Counted from the stretch's first letter, positions 1-9,499 are shown. The stretch is DNA of 64,000 nucleotides from Austwickia sp. TVS 96-490-7B (GCF_019331795.1 NZ_JAHPZL010000007.1:276597-340596), one strand, 5' to 3'. The notes: generated by a model not told the origin, from the letters alone. Numbers and translations are program-made.

Positions 1-90
1 GACAGCCCACCCGGGTTTGACCCCACCGCCATCGTCGAGCGGTACGACGACGATGACGACTCGGTCTTCGCTGAAGACGAGCAGTACTGA
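1..90 (+). CDS. rpoA: RNA polymerase alpha subunit, C-terminal tail (partial)
   Basis: Only the last 29 codons are inside the window. They encode a tail beginning DSPPGFDPTAIVERY followed by an acidic Asp/Glu-rich stretch ending in EQY, which is how actinobacterial RNA polymerase alpha subunits end, just after the alpha C-terminal domain. The position directly upstream of rplQ, 59 bases away, matches the conserved rpoA-rplQ order. The gene is truncated only by the window edge. The identification rests on this short tail plus synteny. Confidence 0.9.
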   Translation, partial: DSPPGFDPTAIVERYDDDDDSVFAEDEQY

Positions 91-149
91 CCGACACTGC
101 GACTGAACCGCACTTCCGCGGATCGGTCAGCTGACCCACAGGAGAATTC

Positions 150-824
150 ATGCCTACCCCCACCAAGGGCCCACGCCTCGGCGGTGGCCCCGCGCACGAG
201 CGGCTCATTCTGGCTAACCTCGCCACGTCGCTGTTCGAGCACGACAAGATCACGACCACAGAGGCCAAAGCGAAGCGACTTCGTCCACTTGCTGAACGGC
301 TCATCACCTTCGCTAAGCGTGGAGACCTGCACGCTCGGCGTCGAGTCCTGACCGTGGTCCGGGACAAGGGTGTCGTACACCGCCTCTTCACCGAGATCGC
401 GCCTGACATGGCCGAGCGTCCTGGTGGCTACACCCGGATCATCAAGATCGGTCCTCGGAAGGGCGACAACGCCCCGATGGCAGTCATCGAGCTGGTGCGG
501 GAGCCTTACTCGCCCAAGAAAGCCACTGTTAAAGAGGCTGAAGCCGCAACTAAGCGGGCAGCAAAGAACGATGAGCCAGTTGTGGCTGTCCAGGATGCCG
601 CCGTTGATGGTGGATACGGGCCAGACTCTGCGCTCCCGCTTGACGGTGGTGCAGCTCCTGAGGGCTTCACCGTGAAGGGCAACAAGGACTCCATGAAGTA
701 CCACACCCCGGAGTCGCCGTACTACGACCGCACCGTCGCTGAGGTGTGGTTCCGCACCGCTGAAGCCGCAGCTGCGGCTGGATTTGCCGCTGTCAACGGA
801 GATGACGGCGCCAGCGACGCCTGA
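150..824 (+). CDS. rplQ: 50S ribosomal protein L17 with actinobacterial C-terminal extension
   Basis: L17 of the large ribosomal subunit, 224 residues. The first ~120 residues are the conserved L17 fold (start [20 protein letters not shown], later [20 protein letters not shown]). A ~100-residue tail follows. Its first part is Ala/Lys-rich, and its end carries the motif [20 protein letters not shown] followed by [16 protein letters not shown], a small domain seen appended to several actinobacterial ribosomal and secreted proteins. L17 in other bacteria is usually 115-130 residues, so nearly half of this protein is added material. The ATG is preceded by an AGGAGA ribosome-binding site. It is co-transcribed with rpoA, and a strong hairpin follows the stop. 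Confidence 0.97.
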   Translation: MPTPTKGPRLGGGPAHERLILANLATSLFEHDKITTTEAKAKRLRPLAERLITFAKRGDLHARRRVLTVVRDKGVVHRLFTEIAPDMAERPGGYTRIIKIGPRKGDNAPMAVIELVREPYSPKKATVKEAEAATKRAAKNDEPVVAVQDAAVDGGYGPDSALPLDGGAAPEGFTVKGNKDSMKYHTPESPYYDRTVAEVWFRTAEAAAAAGFAAVNGDDGASDA

Positions 825-841
825 TCTTCCCTGCTATGGGA

Positions 842-891
842 GACACCATGAGGGGCCGGCCGCAGTGATGTGGCCGGCCCCTCATGGTGTC
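842..891. terminator. Perfect 20-bp inverted repeat after rplQ
   Basis: Two perfectly complementary 20-base arms (842-861 and 872-891) are separated by a 10-base loop, 17 bases after the rplQ stop. The stem is very GC-rich. No U-tract follows, so this would be an actinobacterial I-shaped terminator ending the ribosomal operon. Confidence 0.85.
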
Positions 892-1071
892 CACGAGTCT
901 CCGATAGCACTTATCTGCTGGTGACCACCACCACACCGCGAAATCCTCGCTGCAGACCATGTCTGGAAGCATCTCTCGCCGGGGGACATGAGGACCCTCC
1001 CTCGGGTCGGAAAAACTCCAGCAGGATAGTCACGTAACCGGGCTCTGAGCCAGCAACGTTAGGCTTCACCA

Positions 1072-2034
1072 GTGGTACATCGCAACGCTGAAGGACTCGC
1101 AGGCACTGACACAGCCGACATCACTGACACGACCGACGCAACTGTTCCAGAACCTGCGTTGTCAGCACTCAAAGATCCAGCCGCTGATGATGATTCTGAG
1201 CGAGTACGTCTCCGGATCGACTTCAGCTACGACGGGACAGAGTATGCGGGATGGGCGAAACAGCCGGGGTTACGCACCATCGAAGAAGAACTCACTACAG
1301 CAGTGCAGTGCCTGCTTCGCCAAGAAAACCTTCGGTTGACTATTGCAGGTCGCACTGACGCTGGTGTCCATGCCCGAGGGGCTGTCGCTCACGTCGACGT
1401 TGACCCTCGTCGATTTGCCGCGGTACCGGGTCGTTCTGCACGATCTCCAGAAGAGGCAGCCTTGGCGAGATTTCGCGGGATCTTGCCACCCGACATCGTC
1501 GTACGGCGGGTGCAGCGTGCACCTGCTGGCTTCGACGCGCGGTTTTCTGCGGTCTTTCGTCGCTATTCCTATAGATTGACGGACCGTCCCAGCGAACTCG
1601 ATCCGTTACGCCGACGGGACACCGTGATTGTGTCTCGTCCGCTCCAGGACGAAGTGCTTGATGCGGAGGCGCGCAGTCTTGAAGGCTTCGCAGATTTTGC
1701 GGCGTTTTGCAAGCGTCGTGACGGAGCTACGACTATTCGGACTCTGCTGCTGTACCGGTGGACCAGAGAAAAAGATGGCGTGTTGCGTGCTGACGTCCAG
1801 GCCGACGCGTTCTGCCATTCGATGGTGCGATCGCTGGTCGGTGCGGTGTTGCCCGCCGCGGAAGGGCGTCGACCTGCAGGATGGGCTCAGCAGATACTCA
1901 CTGCCGGTCAGCGTGATCCTGGCGTGACAGTCATGCCTGCGCATGGGTTGGTCTTGGAAGAAGTCGGATACCCGGCTGATAGTGAGTTGGCTCATCGAGC
2001 GCAGGAATCCCGCGCCGTACGGACCTTGCCATGA
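1072..2034 (+). CDS. truA: tRNA pseudouridine synthase A
   Basis: TruA makes pseudouridine at positions 38-40 of the tRNA anticodon arm. The core begins near residue 45 with LRIDFSYDGTEYAGWAKQPG. It contains the catalytic motif AGRTDAGVHARGAVAHVDVD, whose first Asp is the nucleophile, and a later FCHSMVRSLVGAVL motif. The order rpoA-rplQ-truA is conserved in actinobacteria. The reading frame opens with GTG at 1072, giving an unusual ~44-residue Thr/Asp-rich N-terminal extension without a clear Shine-Dalgarno sequence. A later in-frame TTG at 1159 is a possible true start, so the 5' end is uncertain while the identity is not. The rplQ terminator lies between, so truA probably has its own promoter. 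Confidence 0.93.
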   Translation: MVHRNAEGLAGTDTADITDTTDATVPEPALSALKDPAADDDSERVRLRIDFSYDGTEYAGWAKQPGLRTIEEELTTAVQCLLRQENLRLTIAGRTDAGVHARGAVAHVDVDPRRFAAVPGRSARSPEEAALARFRGILPPDIVVRRVQRAPAGFDARFSAVFRRYSYRLTDRPSELDPLRRRDTVIVSRPLQDEVLDAEARSLEGFADFAAFCKRRDGATTIRTLLLYRWTREKDGVLRADVQADAFCHSMVRSLVGAVLPAAEGRRPAGWAQQILTAGQRDPGVTVMPAHGLVLEEVGYPADSELAHRAQESRAVRTLP

Positions 2035-2200
2035 CAGTGGCACCAACCCCGCACGGGAGAATCCTCCAGGAGGCTGTGTCAGCCGGGATCTGCTTCAGCG
2101 GCGCCTGAGGCTACGACGGTAACGGCACTACCGTTCGCACAGCGAGGCTGGCTGGTCAACCAAAGGATGAATGCTTGACCGAAGTGATTGACTAAGCGGC

Positions 2201-2974
2201 ATGACCGCAGCGTTGGATCTGGCTGGACTATGGAAGACCTTTGGATCGAAGACCGCTGTGCAAGATCTGTCGTTGATGGTGCCCCCAGGGGTTCTTTTCG
2301 GGCTGGTCGGTCCGAATGGGGCAGGAAAGACCACCACATTATCTATGGCGACAGGGTTACTTCGCCCCGATCAAGGCGAGGTGCGGGTCCTCGGGATCGA
2401 TGTATGGCATGACCCCCCTGCGGCCAAGGCATTAATGGGGGTCATGCCGGACGGGATGCGGCTCTTTGACCGGTTATCTGGGAGGGAGCTTCTCAGATAC
2501 GTCGGGTTGTTACGCAGCATGGATCCTGGCGAAGTGGAACGGCGGAGTGGGGAACTCTTTGATGCATTGGGTTTAACGGAAGACGCCGACACAGTCGTGA
2601 CGGACTATTCCGCAGGGATGACGAAAAAGGTCAGCCTGGCGTGTGCGTTACTGCATGGACCGTCCATCTTGGTGCTGGACGAACCCTTCGAATCCGTGGA
2701 CCCAGTGTCCGGGGAGATGGTTCGTGAGATTCTTCGTGGCTATGTCGCCGCAGGGGGGACGGTCATCTTGTCCAGCCATGTCATGGAGCTAGTTGAGCAG
2801 CTCTGTGACGGAGTAGGGGTGGTGGCAGGGGGGCGGGTTCTTGCAGTGGGCCCTACTGCCGAGGTGTGTAGGGGAATCCCGCTGCAGCAGCGGTTCCTCC
2901 AGTTAGTAGGGGGCCCGACGTCGGGAGAAAGAAGGGGGCTGGAATGGTTACGGTTCTCCTCAGGCTCAAACTGA
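2201..2974 (+). CDS. ABC transporter ATP-binding protein
   Basis: A 257-residue nucleotide-binding subunit of an ABC exporter. Visible motifs are Walker A GPNGAGKTTT (about residues 38-47), the signature YSAGMTKKVSLA (near 138), Walker B ILVLDEPFESVDP and the switch His in ILSSHVMEL. The single-domain form and closeness to CcmA/drug-exporter ATPases suggest export rather than uptake; no substrate-binding protein is nearby. Its 3' end overlaps the next gene by 31 bases, so the two are translationally coupled and form one transporter. The signature is SAGM rather than the usual SGGM. The substrate is not recognisable. Confidence 0.92.
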   Translation: MTAALDLAGLWKTFGSKTAVQDLSLMVPPGVLFGLVGPNGAGKTTTLSMATGLLRPDQGEVRVLGIDVWHDPPAAKALMGVMPDGMRLFDRLSGRELLRYVGLLRSMDPGEVERRSGELFDALGLTEDADTVVTDYSAGMTKKVSLACALLHGPSILVLDEPFESVDPVSGEMVREILRGYVAAGGTVILSSHVMELVEQLCDGVGVVAGGRVLAVGPTAEVCRGIPLQQRFLQLVGGPTSGERRGLEWLRFSSGSN

Positions 2975-4536
2975 CCTTATTGATAAGAGCTTTCCGGCGG
3001 AGTACGTGGACCGCCTTCGGAATGGTGATCGGCTACTTGTATGCCGCATTACTGGTGTTCCCACTGGCTATTGGTATCATTGCGCTTCGAGCTGCTTCGG
3101 TCGATCTCGCAGACACAGTCCTCACGGTGGGGTTTAGCAGTTTGACCTTGGCGTGGTTGGTCTTTCCTCTGGTGTTGTCTGGTGTCGACGAGACGATGCA
3201 GCCGGCACGATTTGCTCTGCTGCCGGTCTCTGCGCGACGGCTGATGCCGGGCCTCCTTCTCAGTTCCTTCATCGGTGCTCCCGGTGTGGCGCTCATCATC
3301 CTCACTGTGGCTTGGGTGATCTCTTGGTCAAGGGACGTGTTGAGCACGGCGCTGGCCTTGTGCTGTGCTCCGCTGGCCGCTGCCACATGTGTGTTGCTGT
3401 CCCGGGCATTGACCTCAGCGATGTCGGCAGCGTTGTCCACCCGACGGCATCGAGAACGAGCAGGTCTGGTGGCCGGGTTGGCCGGTGTGATGATCGCTGT
3501 CATCACGCAATGTGTCCCACTGTTCATCAGGTCAAGTCGCGGTGAGGGTGAACACCTCGAGATGGGCTGGGTGGTCCGAGTTGTCCGGTGGTCACCTCTG
3601 GGGTGGGCATGGGGAGCCCCGGCAGAGGCTGCGAGGGGGGATGCAGGCTCGGCAGTGGTGCTGGTTGTCCTGGCGACGGTGTGTGCCGCTGCCTTGTACC
3701 GGTGGTGGCAGTGGGCGTTGGAGCGAGCGCTGACTAGTCCGCTGCAGGGGCTCGGCGGGTCGGAAAAGGTGCATGGTGGTCGTCGTTGGGAACGGCTCTT
3801 TGGCATGTCACCGGCTGGAGCTGTCGCAGCTCGGCTGGCAAGGGCCCAGACAAGGGAGGGACAGCGAGTCACTGCCTTGGTCGGGATGGTGGCAGTTCCG
3901 TTGATCATTCTGATTCCACCGGCCATGAGGGATACATCAGGGCAGCTGCGTTTTGTTGCGGTGGCGCCACCGTTAGTGGTGTTGATGGCTGGTGTGGGTT
4001 TGGTGTCGGGGACAGCAGCGGAAGGTAACCGGCTGTGGGTGCATGCGGTGAGTGGAATGAGGGGCCGTGATGACCGGCGGGGAAGAGTCTGGGGCGGCAT
4101 GGTGTATCCGCTGATCCTGGCTCTGAGTGTGGTAATGGTGGGGGCGGTTTTAATCCAGGACCTGCGGGTATCGGTGATGTCTTGCGCGGCAGCAGTGGCG
4201 GTGGGTGGTATATCTGCTGGAGCGGCCAGCTGGTTGAGTGCGGTCGCTCAATGGCCAGCTCCAGACATCTCTGAGGGAGCCTTTCAGATGAATTCCGGTG
4301 GGGGCCTGAGATCGGCGGTGGTGGCGGTGGGGGAATTACTGTTGACCGCGGTGGGTGCCCTTCCAGTGATGGTGTTGGTGGCGTTTGGGTCTGCCGGTGA
4401 AGGGTGGGCGGTGTGGATGAGTGTGCCGGTGAGTGTGATCTGTGGTGGTGTCGGGTTATGGCTGGGGGTGCGGGTCGGTGGGGATTACCTGGACCGGCAT
4501 TGGTCGGAGGCTTTGCAGGCGATGCGGCGCCAGTGA
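2944..4536 (+). CDS. ABC transporter permease (membrane subunit)
   Basis: A 530-residue very hydrophobic protein with about a dozen predicted transmembrane segments, starting inside the 3' end of the ATPase gene (ATG at 2944, overlap 31 bases). It has no catalytic motifs and resembles the large permeases paired with single ATPases in actinobacteria, which are poorly conserved at sequence level. The assignment rests on hydrophobicity and the coupled ATPase. It ends 17 bases before the PLP-enzyme gene, so a three-gene operon of ATPase, permease and PLP enzyme is likely. The substrate is unknown; the downstream enzyme hints at, but does not prove, an amino-acid-related molecule. Confidence 0.85.
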   Translation: MVTVLLRLKLTLLIRAFRRSTWTAFGMVIGYLYAALLVFPLAIGIIALRAASVDLADTVLTVGFSSLTLAWLVFPLVLSGVDETMQPARFALLPVSARRLMPGLLLSSFIGAPGVALIILTVAWVISWSRDVLSTALALCCAPLAAATCVLLSRALTSAMSAALSTRRHRERAGLVAGLAGVMIAVITQCVPLFIRSSRGEGEHLEMGWVVRVVRWSPLGWAWGAPAEAARGDAGSAVVLVVLATVCAAALYRWWQWALERALTSPLQGLGGSEKVHGGRRWERLFGMSPAGAVAARLARAQTREGQRVTALVGMVAVPLIILIPPAMRDTSGQLRFVAVAPPLVVLMAGVGLVSGTAAEGNRLWVHAVSGMRGRDDRRGRVWGGMVYPLILALSVVMVGAVLIQDLRVSVMSCAAAVAVGGISAGAASWLSAVAQWPAPDISEGAFQMNSGGGLRSAVVAVGELLLTAVGALPVMVLVAFGSAGEGWAVWMSVPVSVICGGVGLWLGVRVGGDYLDRHWSEALQAMRRQ

Positions 4537-4553
4537 TTCGGGGTCGTGATGGG

Positions 4554-5654
4554 ATGGGTCTCATGATCGCTATGGATGAGCGCACTCTCCGGACCCCGGC
4601 TTTGGTTGTCGATGTGGCGGTGATGGATCGCAATATTAAGGGGATGGCGGACACGGTTGCTGTGACGGGAGCGACCTTACGGCCGCATGCGAAGACCCAT
4701 AAGTGTCTCGAGATCGCGCGTCGCCAATATCAGGCAGGGGCTTCAGGGATCACCGTGGCCACGGTCTCGGAGGCTGAGGTGTTTATCGAAGGGGGTTTCG
4801 ATGATGTGTTCATCGCCTACCCCTGGTGGATGGATGAGGATCGAGCTGGACGGGTTGCGGCACTGACCGATCAGGCGCGAATAAGGCTGGGCTGTGATTC
4901 GGTGGTTTCTGGTCGGCGTACAGCGCAGGTGTTGGATGAGCTAGGTGTCTCGGGCCGAGTCGAGGTTCTTGTGGAGGTCGACTCTGGACACCACCGGAGC
5001 GGGGTTGTGGCGCAGCACGCGGGGGAGGTTGCTGCTGCGGTGGCCCAAGCTGGCCTGCCTGTCGTGGGGGTTTTTACGTTCCCCGGGCACTCCTACGATC
5101 CGGCGGGGCGTGCCGGGGTGGCTGCGCAGGAGCGCGAGGCGCTCGCGCGAGCGGCTGAGGAGGTGGTGGCGGCTGGGGTGTCGGTGTCAGTGATCAGTGG
5201 TGGCTCTAGCCCGAGCATGAGTTACGCCGAGGGGGGAGCGATCACCGAATTCCGACCGGGGGCTTATGTGTTCAACGATGCCCAACAGTGGGAACTGGGT
5301 GCATGTGGTGAGCAGGACTGTGCGTTGACGGCGGTCACGACCGTGGTCAGCCATGCTGGCGGGCGACTGATTTTGGATGTCGGGAGCAAGGTGTTGGGGG
5401 CGGATCGTCCGCCGTACGCTTCAGGTTTTGGGAGGCTGTGGGGGCACCCTGATGCGAGGATTGTCCAGCTTAGTGAGCACCACGCAGTGGTGGAGTGGGG
5501 TGACTCAGGCCGTCTTCCGGGGCTGGGAGAGCGGGTTCGGGTGGTGCCGAACCATTGCTGCAATGCGGTGAACCTGGCGGACGCCCTGTACATCATGGAC
5601 GGTGGCCGAGTTGTCGATACCTGGTCAGTTGCGGCGGGTCGCGCCAATACGTGA
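4554..5654 (+). CDS. PLP-dependent D-threonine aldolase / D-serine dehydratase-like enzyme
   Basis: A 366-residue fold-type III PLP enzyme. The N-terminal alanine-racemase-like barrel carries TPALVVDVAVMDRNI and RPHAKTHKCLEIA, in which the Lys of HAKTHK is the expected PLP Schiff-base residue. The C-terminal domain has the metal-site motif VVPNHCCNAVNLAD typical of D-threonine aldolase/DSD1 proteins. Likely substrates are D-threonine, D-serine or 3-hydroxy-D-aspartate; sequence alone does not separate these. The open frame extends upstream into the permease, but ATGs at 4554, 4563 and 4572 just after the permease stop fit the family N-terminus. The first is given here, without a strong ribosome-binding site. 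It is probably the last gene of the ABC exporter operon. Confidence 0.85.
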   Translation: MGLMIAMDERTLRTPALVVDVAVMDRNIKGMADTVAVTGATLRPHAKTHKCLEIARRQYQAGASGITVATVSEAEVFIEGGFDDVFIAYPWWMDEDRAGRVAALTDQARIRLGCDSVVSGRRTAQVLDELGVSGRVEVLVEVDSGHHRSGVVAQHAGEVAAAVAQAGLPVVGVFTFPGHSYDPAGRAGVAAQEREALARAAEEVVAAGVSVSVISGGSSPSMSYAEGGAITEFRPGAYVFNDAQQWELGACGEQDCALTAVTTVVSHAGGRLILDVGSKVLGADRPPYASGFGRLWGHPDARIVQLSEHHAVVEWGDSGRLPGLGERVRVVPNHCCNAVNLADALYIMDGGRVVDTWSVAAGRANT

Positions 5655-5702
5655 CCGAAATGTGGTTGTCGATTCCTGCTGTTGTGTCCAGGGAGTGAGT
5701 TT

Positions 5703-5725
5703 GCTGTCTTGTCAATTGAGACAGC
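5703..5725. terminator. Short hairpin between the PLP-enzyme gene and the ilvB leader
   Basis: Perfect 7-base arms GCTGTCT and AGACAGC are separated by a 9-base loop, 48 bases after the PLP-enzyme stop. It could terminate the ABC operon or serve as an operator ahead of the ilvB leader; there is no U-tract. The rest of the interval up to 5773 shows no gene. Confidence 0.4.
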
Positions 5726-5773
5726 CGTGGGGCGTCGTTGACGGGAGGGCAGCAATCGGGGAAAGCTAACGGC

Positions 5774-5815
5774 GTGAGCACCCTCATCGTACGTCCGACG
5801 GCGCGACAGGCCTGA
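5774..5815 (+). CDS. ilvB leader peptide (attenuation)
   Basis: A 13-codon open frame starting with GTG reads MSTLIVRPTARQA and stops with TGA. Leu, Ile and Val codons stand side by side at positions 4-6, exactly the three end products of the downstream pathway. A terminator-like hairpin with six T residues follows 18 bases later and the large acetolactate synthase gene comes next. This is the architecture of ribosome-mediated transcription attenuation known for actinobacterial ilvB genes. When charged Leu/Ile/Val tRNAs are scarce, the ribosome stalls on these codons and the terminator should not form. A GGGGAAAG stretch upstream can act as ribosome-binding site. Confidence 0.8.
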   Translation: MSTLIVRPTARQA

Positions 5816-5833
5816 CCCCGGCCCGTTGCGCTA

Positions 5834-5865
5834 CCCCTCCCGCCCCTAGGGCAGAGGGGTTTTTT
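5834..5865 (+). promoter_or_regulatory. ilvB attenuator hairpin with T-tract
   Basis: Arms CCCCT (5834-5838) and AGGGG (5855-5859), with an inner CCC/GGG pairing, are followed directly by six T residues (5860-5865). It lies between the Leu-Ile-Val leader peptide and ilvB, where an intrinsic attenuator is expected. The competing anti-terminator pairing was not folded out. Confidence 0.7.
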
Positions 5866-5939
5866 GTTGGCTGGGCGCGACCCGCCCTGTCGACCGGAGT
5901 CCGCTTCGGCATCCTCGTCGAAGTTCAGCTCGCCTGAAA

Positions 5940-7871
5940 GTGGTGACGAAAGTGAAGGATCGCCAAGGGGCCAATGCATCGGCTCGACCGACGGCAGGGG
6001 CATCTCGTAAACCCGAACCCCCGCCACGGCGGACTGTAGACACGCCTACCCCCCGCTCAATGGCTACACGCCTGGCCCACGACTCATCAACGCCGTCGGC
6101 GACGGAGACCCCCGCCCTACTGGAGCACCTCACCGGCGCACAAAGCCTGGTCCGGTCCTTAGAAGAGGTCGGCGTTGATGTGATCTTCGGGCTCCCCGGA
6201 GGCGCGATTCTCCCGGCGTACGACCCGCTGCTCGATTCCACCGCAGTGCGCCACATTCTTGTCCGCCATGAACAAGGGGCTGGACATGCTGCCCAGGGAT
6301 ACGCTACTGCCACCGGCAAGGTGGGTGTTTGTATGGCTACTTCTGGTCCTGGAGCCACTAACTTAGTCACCCCCCTTGCTGATGCCTACATGGATTCGGT
6401 CCCTTTGGTGGCGATCACCGGGCAAGTCGGTAGCCAGTCAATCGGCACTGATGCTTTTCAGGAAGCTGACATTCGCGGGATCACCATGCCCATCACCAAG
6501 CACAATTATCTGATCACGGACCCTGCGAAAATTCCGCAGGCTATCGCCGAAGCGTTCCACATCGCCGCCACCGGCCGCCCCGGCCCAGTGTTGGTCGATA
6601 TCACCAAAGATGCCCTGCAAGCCCAGACTGTTTTTACCTGGCCTCCGACAATGGATCTCCCTGGATACCACCCGACTACTCGGCCACATAGCAAACAGAT
6701 TCGGGAAGCGGCACGACTCATCCGTCAATCCCATCGACCGGTGTTGTACGTCGGTGGTGGTGTCATCAAAGCCGGAGCGTCGAGGGCGCTGCGCGACCTC
6801 GTGGACCGCTTACGCATTCCCCTCGTGGCGACGCTGATGGCACGGGGTGTACTTCCGGACGAGCATCCTATGCACTATGGCATGCCGGGGATGCACGGAT
6901 CAGTGTCTGCGGTGACCGCTCTGCAGCGTAGTGACCTGATCATTGCCCTCGGCGCTCGATTCGACGATCGGGTCACCGGGAAACTGTCCACTTTCGCGCC
7001 GCTGGCCACTGTCATCCATGCCGATATCGATCCCGCTGAGATCGGCAAGAATCGTCATGCTGACGTTCCGATCGTCGGTGATTGTCTGGATGTCATCCGT
7101 GCTCTCAACGAAGAACTCGACCGCACCAACCACGACACCCCTCTCGCCGACCACACCGCATGGGTCGAGGAGATGGACCGTGTACGGGCGACGTACCCCT
7201 TGGGGTATCCCCGACCCGAAAGTGGGCTGATGGCGCCGCAACAGGTCATCGAAAGGATCGGGATGATCGCCGGTCCTGAGGCGACCTATGTCTCCGGTGT
7301 AGGACAGCATCAAATGTGGGCCGCGCAATTCGTGCGGTACTCCCGACCTCGCAGCTGGTTGAACTCTGGGGGTCTCGGCACGATGGGATACTGCGTTCCC
7401 GCAGCGATGGGAGCCAAAGTCGCTGAACCCGATCGGGTGGTCTGGGCTATCGATGGCGATGGATGTTTTCAAATGACCAACCAGGAACTCGCCACCTGCG
7501 CGATTGAAGGCATTCCTATCAAAGTTGCTGTCATTAATAACTCCAGCCTGGGGATGGTGCGTCAATGGCAGAACCTGTTCTATGACGAACGATATTCGAA
7601 CACAGATCTGCATACCGGACACGAAACCCGTCGGATACCCGATTTTGTCAAACTCGCCGAAGCATATGGATGCATTGGGCTGCGTTGCGAGCGACCCGAG
7701 GACATTGATGCCACGATCGAGGCAGCTATGGCGATCACCGATCAACCAGTGGTCGTAGATTTTGTGGTGTGTCCTGACGCTCAGGTGTGGCCGATGGTCC
7801 CAGCTGGCGTTGGCAACGACGAGATCATGTACGCGCGAGGACTGTCACCGGTGTGGGATCGTGAGGAGTGA
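5940..7871 (+). CDS. ilvB: Acetolactate synthase large (catalytic) subunit
   Basis: A ThDP- and FAD-dependent enzyme that condenses two pyruvates to acetolactate, or pyruvate plus 2-oxobutyrate, the first common step of Val/Leu/Ile synthesis. Visible are the N-terminal ThDP domain with [15 protein letters not shown] and the catalytic Glu in [14 protein letters not shown], the middle FAD-associated domain ([13 protein letters not shown]), and the C-terminal ThDP/Mg site [14 protein letters not shown] with [12 protein letters not shown]. The 643 residues include a ~50-residue basic, Pro-rich N-terminal extension. Starts could be GTG at 5940, 5943 or 5952, or ATG at 6060, which gives 603 residues. 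It is followed 3 bases later by ilvN and is controlled by the leader/attenuator upstream. Confidence 0.97.
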   Translation: MVTKVKDRQGANASARPTAGASRKPEPPPRRTVDTPTPRSMATRLAHDSSTPSATETPALLEHLTGAQSLVRSLEEVGVDVIFGLPGGAILPAYDPLLDSTAVRHILVRHEQGAGHAAQGYATATGKVGVCMATSGPGATNLVTPLADAYMDSVPLVAITGQVGSQSIGTDAFQEADIRGITMPITKHNYLITDPAKIPQAIAEAFHIAATGRPGPVLVDITKDALQAQTVFTWPPTMDLPGYHPTTRPHSKQIREAARLIRQSHRPVLYVGGGVIKAGASRALRDLVDRLRIPLVATLMARGVLPDEHPMHYGMPGMHGSVSAVTALQRSDLIIALGARFDDRVTGKLSTFAPLATVIHADIDPAEIGKNRHADVPIVGDCLDVIRALNEELDRTNHDTPLADHTAWVEEMDRVRATYPLGYPRPESGLMAPQQVIERIGMIAGPEATYVSGVGQHQMWAAQFVRYSRPRSWLNSGGLGTMGYCVPAAMGAKVAEPDRVVWAIDGDGCFQMTNQELATCAIEGIPIKVAVINNSSLGMVRQWQNLFYDERYSNTDLHTGHETRRIPDFVKLAEAYGCIGLRCERPEDIDATIEAAMAITDQPVVVDFVVCPDAQVWPMVPAGVGNDEIMYARGLSPVWDREE

Positions 7872-7874
7872 ACA

Positions 7875-8384
7875 GTGAGTAGACATACCCTGTCGGTCCT
7901 GGTGGAAAACAAGCCCGGTGTTCTGACTCGTATTGCAGCGTTGTTTAGCAGGCGTGGATTCAATATCAGCTCTCTGGCGGTGGGCGAGACTGAGCACCCA
8001 GAAATCTCTCGGATGACTGTGCTCGTTGATGCCGATCAGCTGCCGCTTGAACAGGTCACCAAACAGCTCAACAAACTCGTGGAGGTCATCAAGGTCGTCG
8101 AGCTCGATGCCACCTCCACAGTGGAGCGACGGATCCTCCTAGTGAAAGTGCGCGTTGACGCGACCACTCGTAGCCACGTCATCGAAACCGCCCAACTCTT
8201 CCGAGCCAATATCGTCGATGTGGCGCAAGACTCTCTCACCATCGAAGCTACTGGCCGGGTGGAAAAACTGGAAGCATTGCTGACGATGCTTGAACCGTAC
8301 GGGGTGAAAGAACTCGTGCAGTCCGGTTTGGTGGCTATCGGACGGGGGTCGCGTTCGATCACCGACCGTTCTGGTCGCCATTGA
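7875..8384 (+). CDS. ilvN: Acetolactate synthase small (regulatory) subunit
   Basis: A 169-residue regulatory subunit giving valine feedback inhibition and full activity to IlvB. The N-terminal ACT domain (HTLSVLVENKPGVLTRIAALF, then GFNISSLAVG) is followed by the C-terminal small-subunit domain (VELDATSTVERRILLVKV). Length is typical. The GTG start lies 3 bases after the ilvB stop, preceded by GTGAGGAG as ribosome-binding site, so the two are coupled. ilvC follows 80 bases downstream in the same direction. Confidence 0.96.
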   Translation: MSRHTLSVLVENKPGVLTRIAALFSRRGFNISSLAVGETEHPEISRMTVLVDADQLPLEQVTKQLNKLVEVIKVVELDATSTVERRILLVKVRVDATTRSHVIETAQLFRANIVDVAQDSLTIEATGRVEKLEALLTMLEPYGVKELVQSGLVAIGRGSRSITDRSGRH

Positions 8385-8464
8385 TCTTGTCATCCCCCTG
8401 CCGGATATAGCGCCCCCTGGCACCACATCACCACGTCCATCATTTGAGGTAAGGAGCCACCGAC

Positions 8465-9499
8465 ATGGCCCACATGTTCTACGACAACGATGCAGACCTC
8501 GCGGCGATTCAGCAGCGCACGGTAGCTGTGATCGGCTACGGCAGCCAGGGACACGCTCACGCACTTAACTTGCGCGACTCCGGCGTCGATGTGCGGGTCG
8601 GTTTGGCTGAAGGTAGCGCGTCTCGAGCCAAAGCAGAGGCTGAGGGTCTGCGGGTGTGCTCAGTCGCCGACGCCGTCAAGGAAGCAGACGTCGTTGTCAT
8701 CCTGACCCCTGACCAGGTGCAACGCGCCGTATACGCCGAGTCCATTGAGCCCCACCTGAAGCCAGGGTCGGCGTTGATGTTCGCCCACGGCTTCAACATT
8801 CGTTTCGGGTACATCACCGCCCCTGCCGGGGTCGATGTTTTCATGGTCGCGCCGAAGGGGCCCGGCCACCTGGTACGTCGAGAGTACGTCGACGGGCGTG
8901 GCGTGCCTGTGCTTCTCGCGGTGGAAAAGGATGAGACCGGCGACGCGTGGGAGTTGGCCAAGGCCTACGCGAAGGCTATTGGTGGTCTTCGCGCCGGTGG
9001 CATCGGCACGACGTTCACCGAGGAGTGCGAGACCGATTTGTTCGGCGAGCAGGCTGTGCTTTGCGGCGGTGCGTCGCAGCTGGTCATGTATGGCTTCGAG
9101 ACCCTGGTCGAGGCTGGCTATCAACCTGAGATCGCCTACTTCGAATGTCTGCATGAGCTGAAGCTGATTGTCGACCTCATGATCGAAGGTGGCATCGCCA
9201 AACAGCGCTGGTCGGTCTCCGACACGGCCGAGTACGGCGACTATGTTTCTGGGCCGCGCGTCATCGACCCGCGGGTCAAGGAAAACATGAAGGCAGTTCT
9301 GGAGGATGTGCGGAGTGGCGCCTTCGCAAAGCGCTTTATCGATGATCAGGACGCGGGCGCGCCTGAGTTCACCCGCCTGCGTGAGCAGGGCGCTGCTCAC
9401 CCGATTGAGAAAACTGGTAAAGATCTGCGCGGTTTGATGGCGTGGATCAAAGACAGCGACGCTGACAGCGACTACACCGAAGGGTCAGCCGCCCGTTGA
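8465..9499 (+). CDS. ilvC: Ketol-acid reductoisomerase (NADP+), class I
   Basis: Converts acetolactate or acetohydroxybutyrate to the dihydroxy acid by Mg-dependent alkyl shift and NADPH reduction. The Rossmann motif [19 protein letters not shown] lies near residue 20. Metal-binding and active-site residues lie in the knotted helical domain ([19 protein letters not shown], and [18 protein letters not shown]). At 344 residues it is the short class I form. AAGGAG lies 9 bases before the ATG. It closes the ilvBNC operon and ends 28 bases before the reverse-strand small gene, with no obvious hairpin between them. Confidence 0.97.
   Translation: MAHMFYDNDADLAAIQQRTVAVIGYGSQGHAHALNLRDSGVDVRVGLAEGSASRAKAEAEGLRVCSVADAVKEADVVVILTPDQVQRAVYAESIEPHLKPGSALMFAHGFNIRFGYITAPAGVDVFMVAPKGPGHLVRREYVDGRGVPVLLAVEKDETGDAWELAKAYAKAIGGLRAGGIGTTFTEECETDLFGEQAVLCGGASQLVMYGFETLVEAGYQPEIAYFECLHELKLIVDLMIEGGIAKQRWSVSDTAEYGDYVSGPRVIDPRVKENMKAVLEDVRSGAFAKRFIDDQDAGAPEFTRLREQGAAHPIEKTGKDLRGLMAWIKDSDADSDYTEGSAAR

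Noticed and set aside
3033-4100. 355-codon reverse frame inside the ABC permease
   Set aside because: Antisense shadow of a GC-rich coding gene; the forward membrane protein is coupled to its ATPase.
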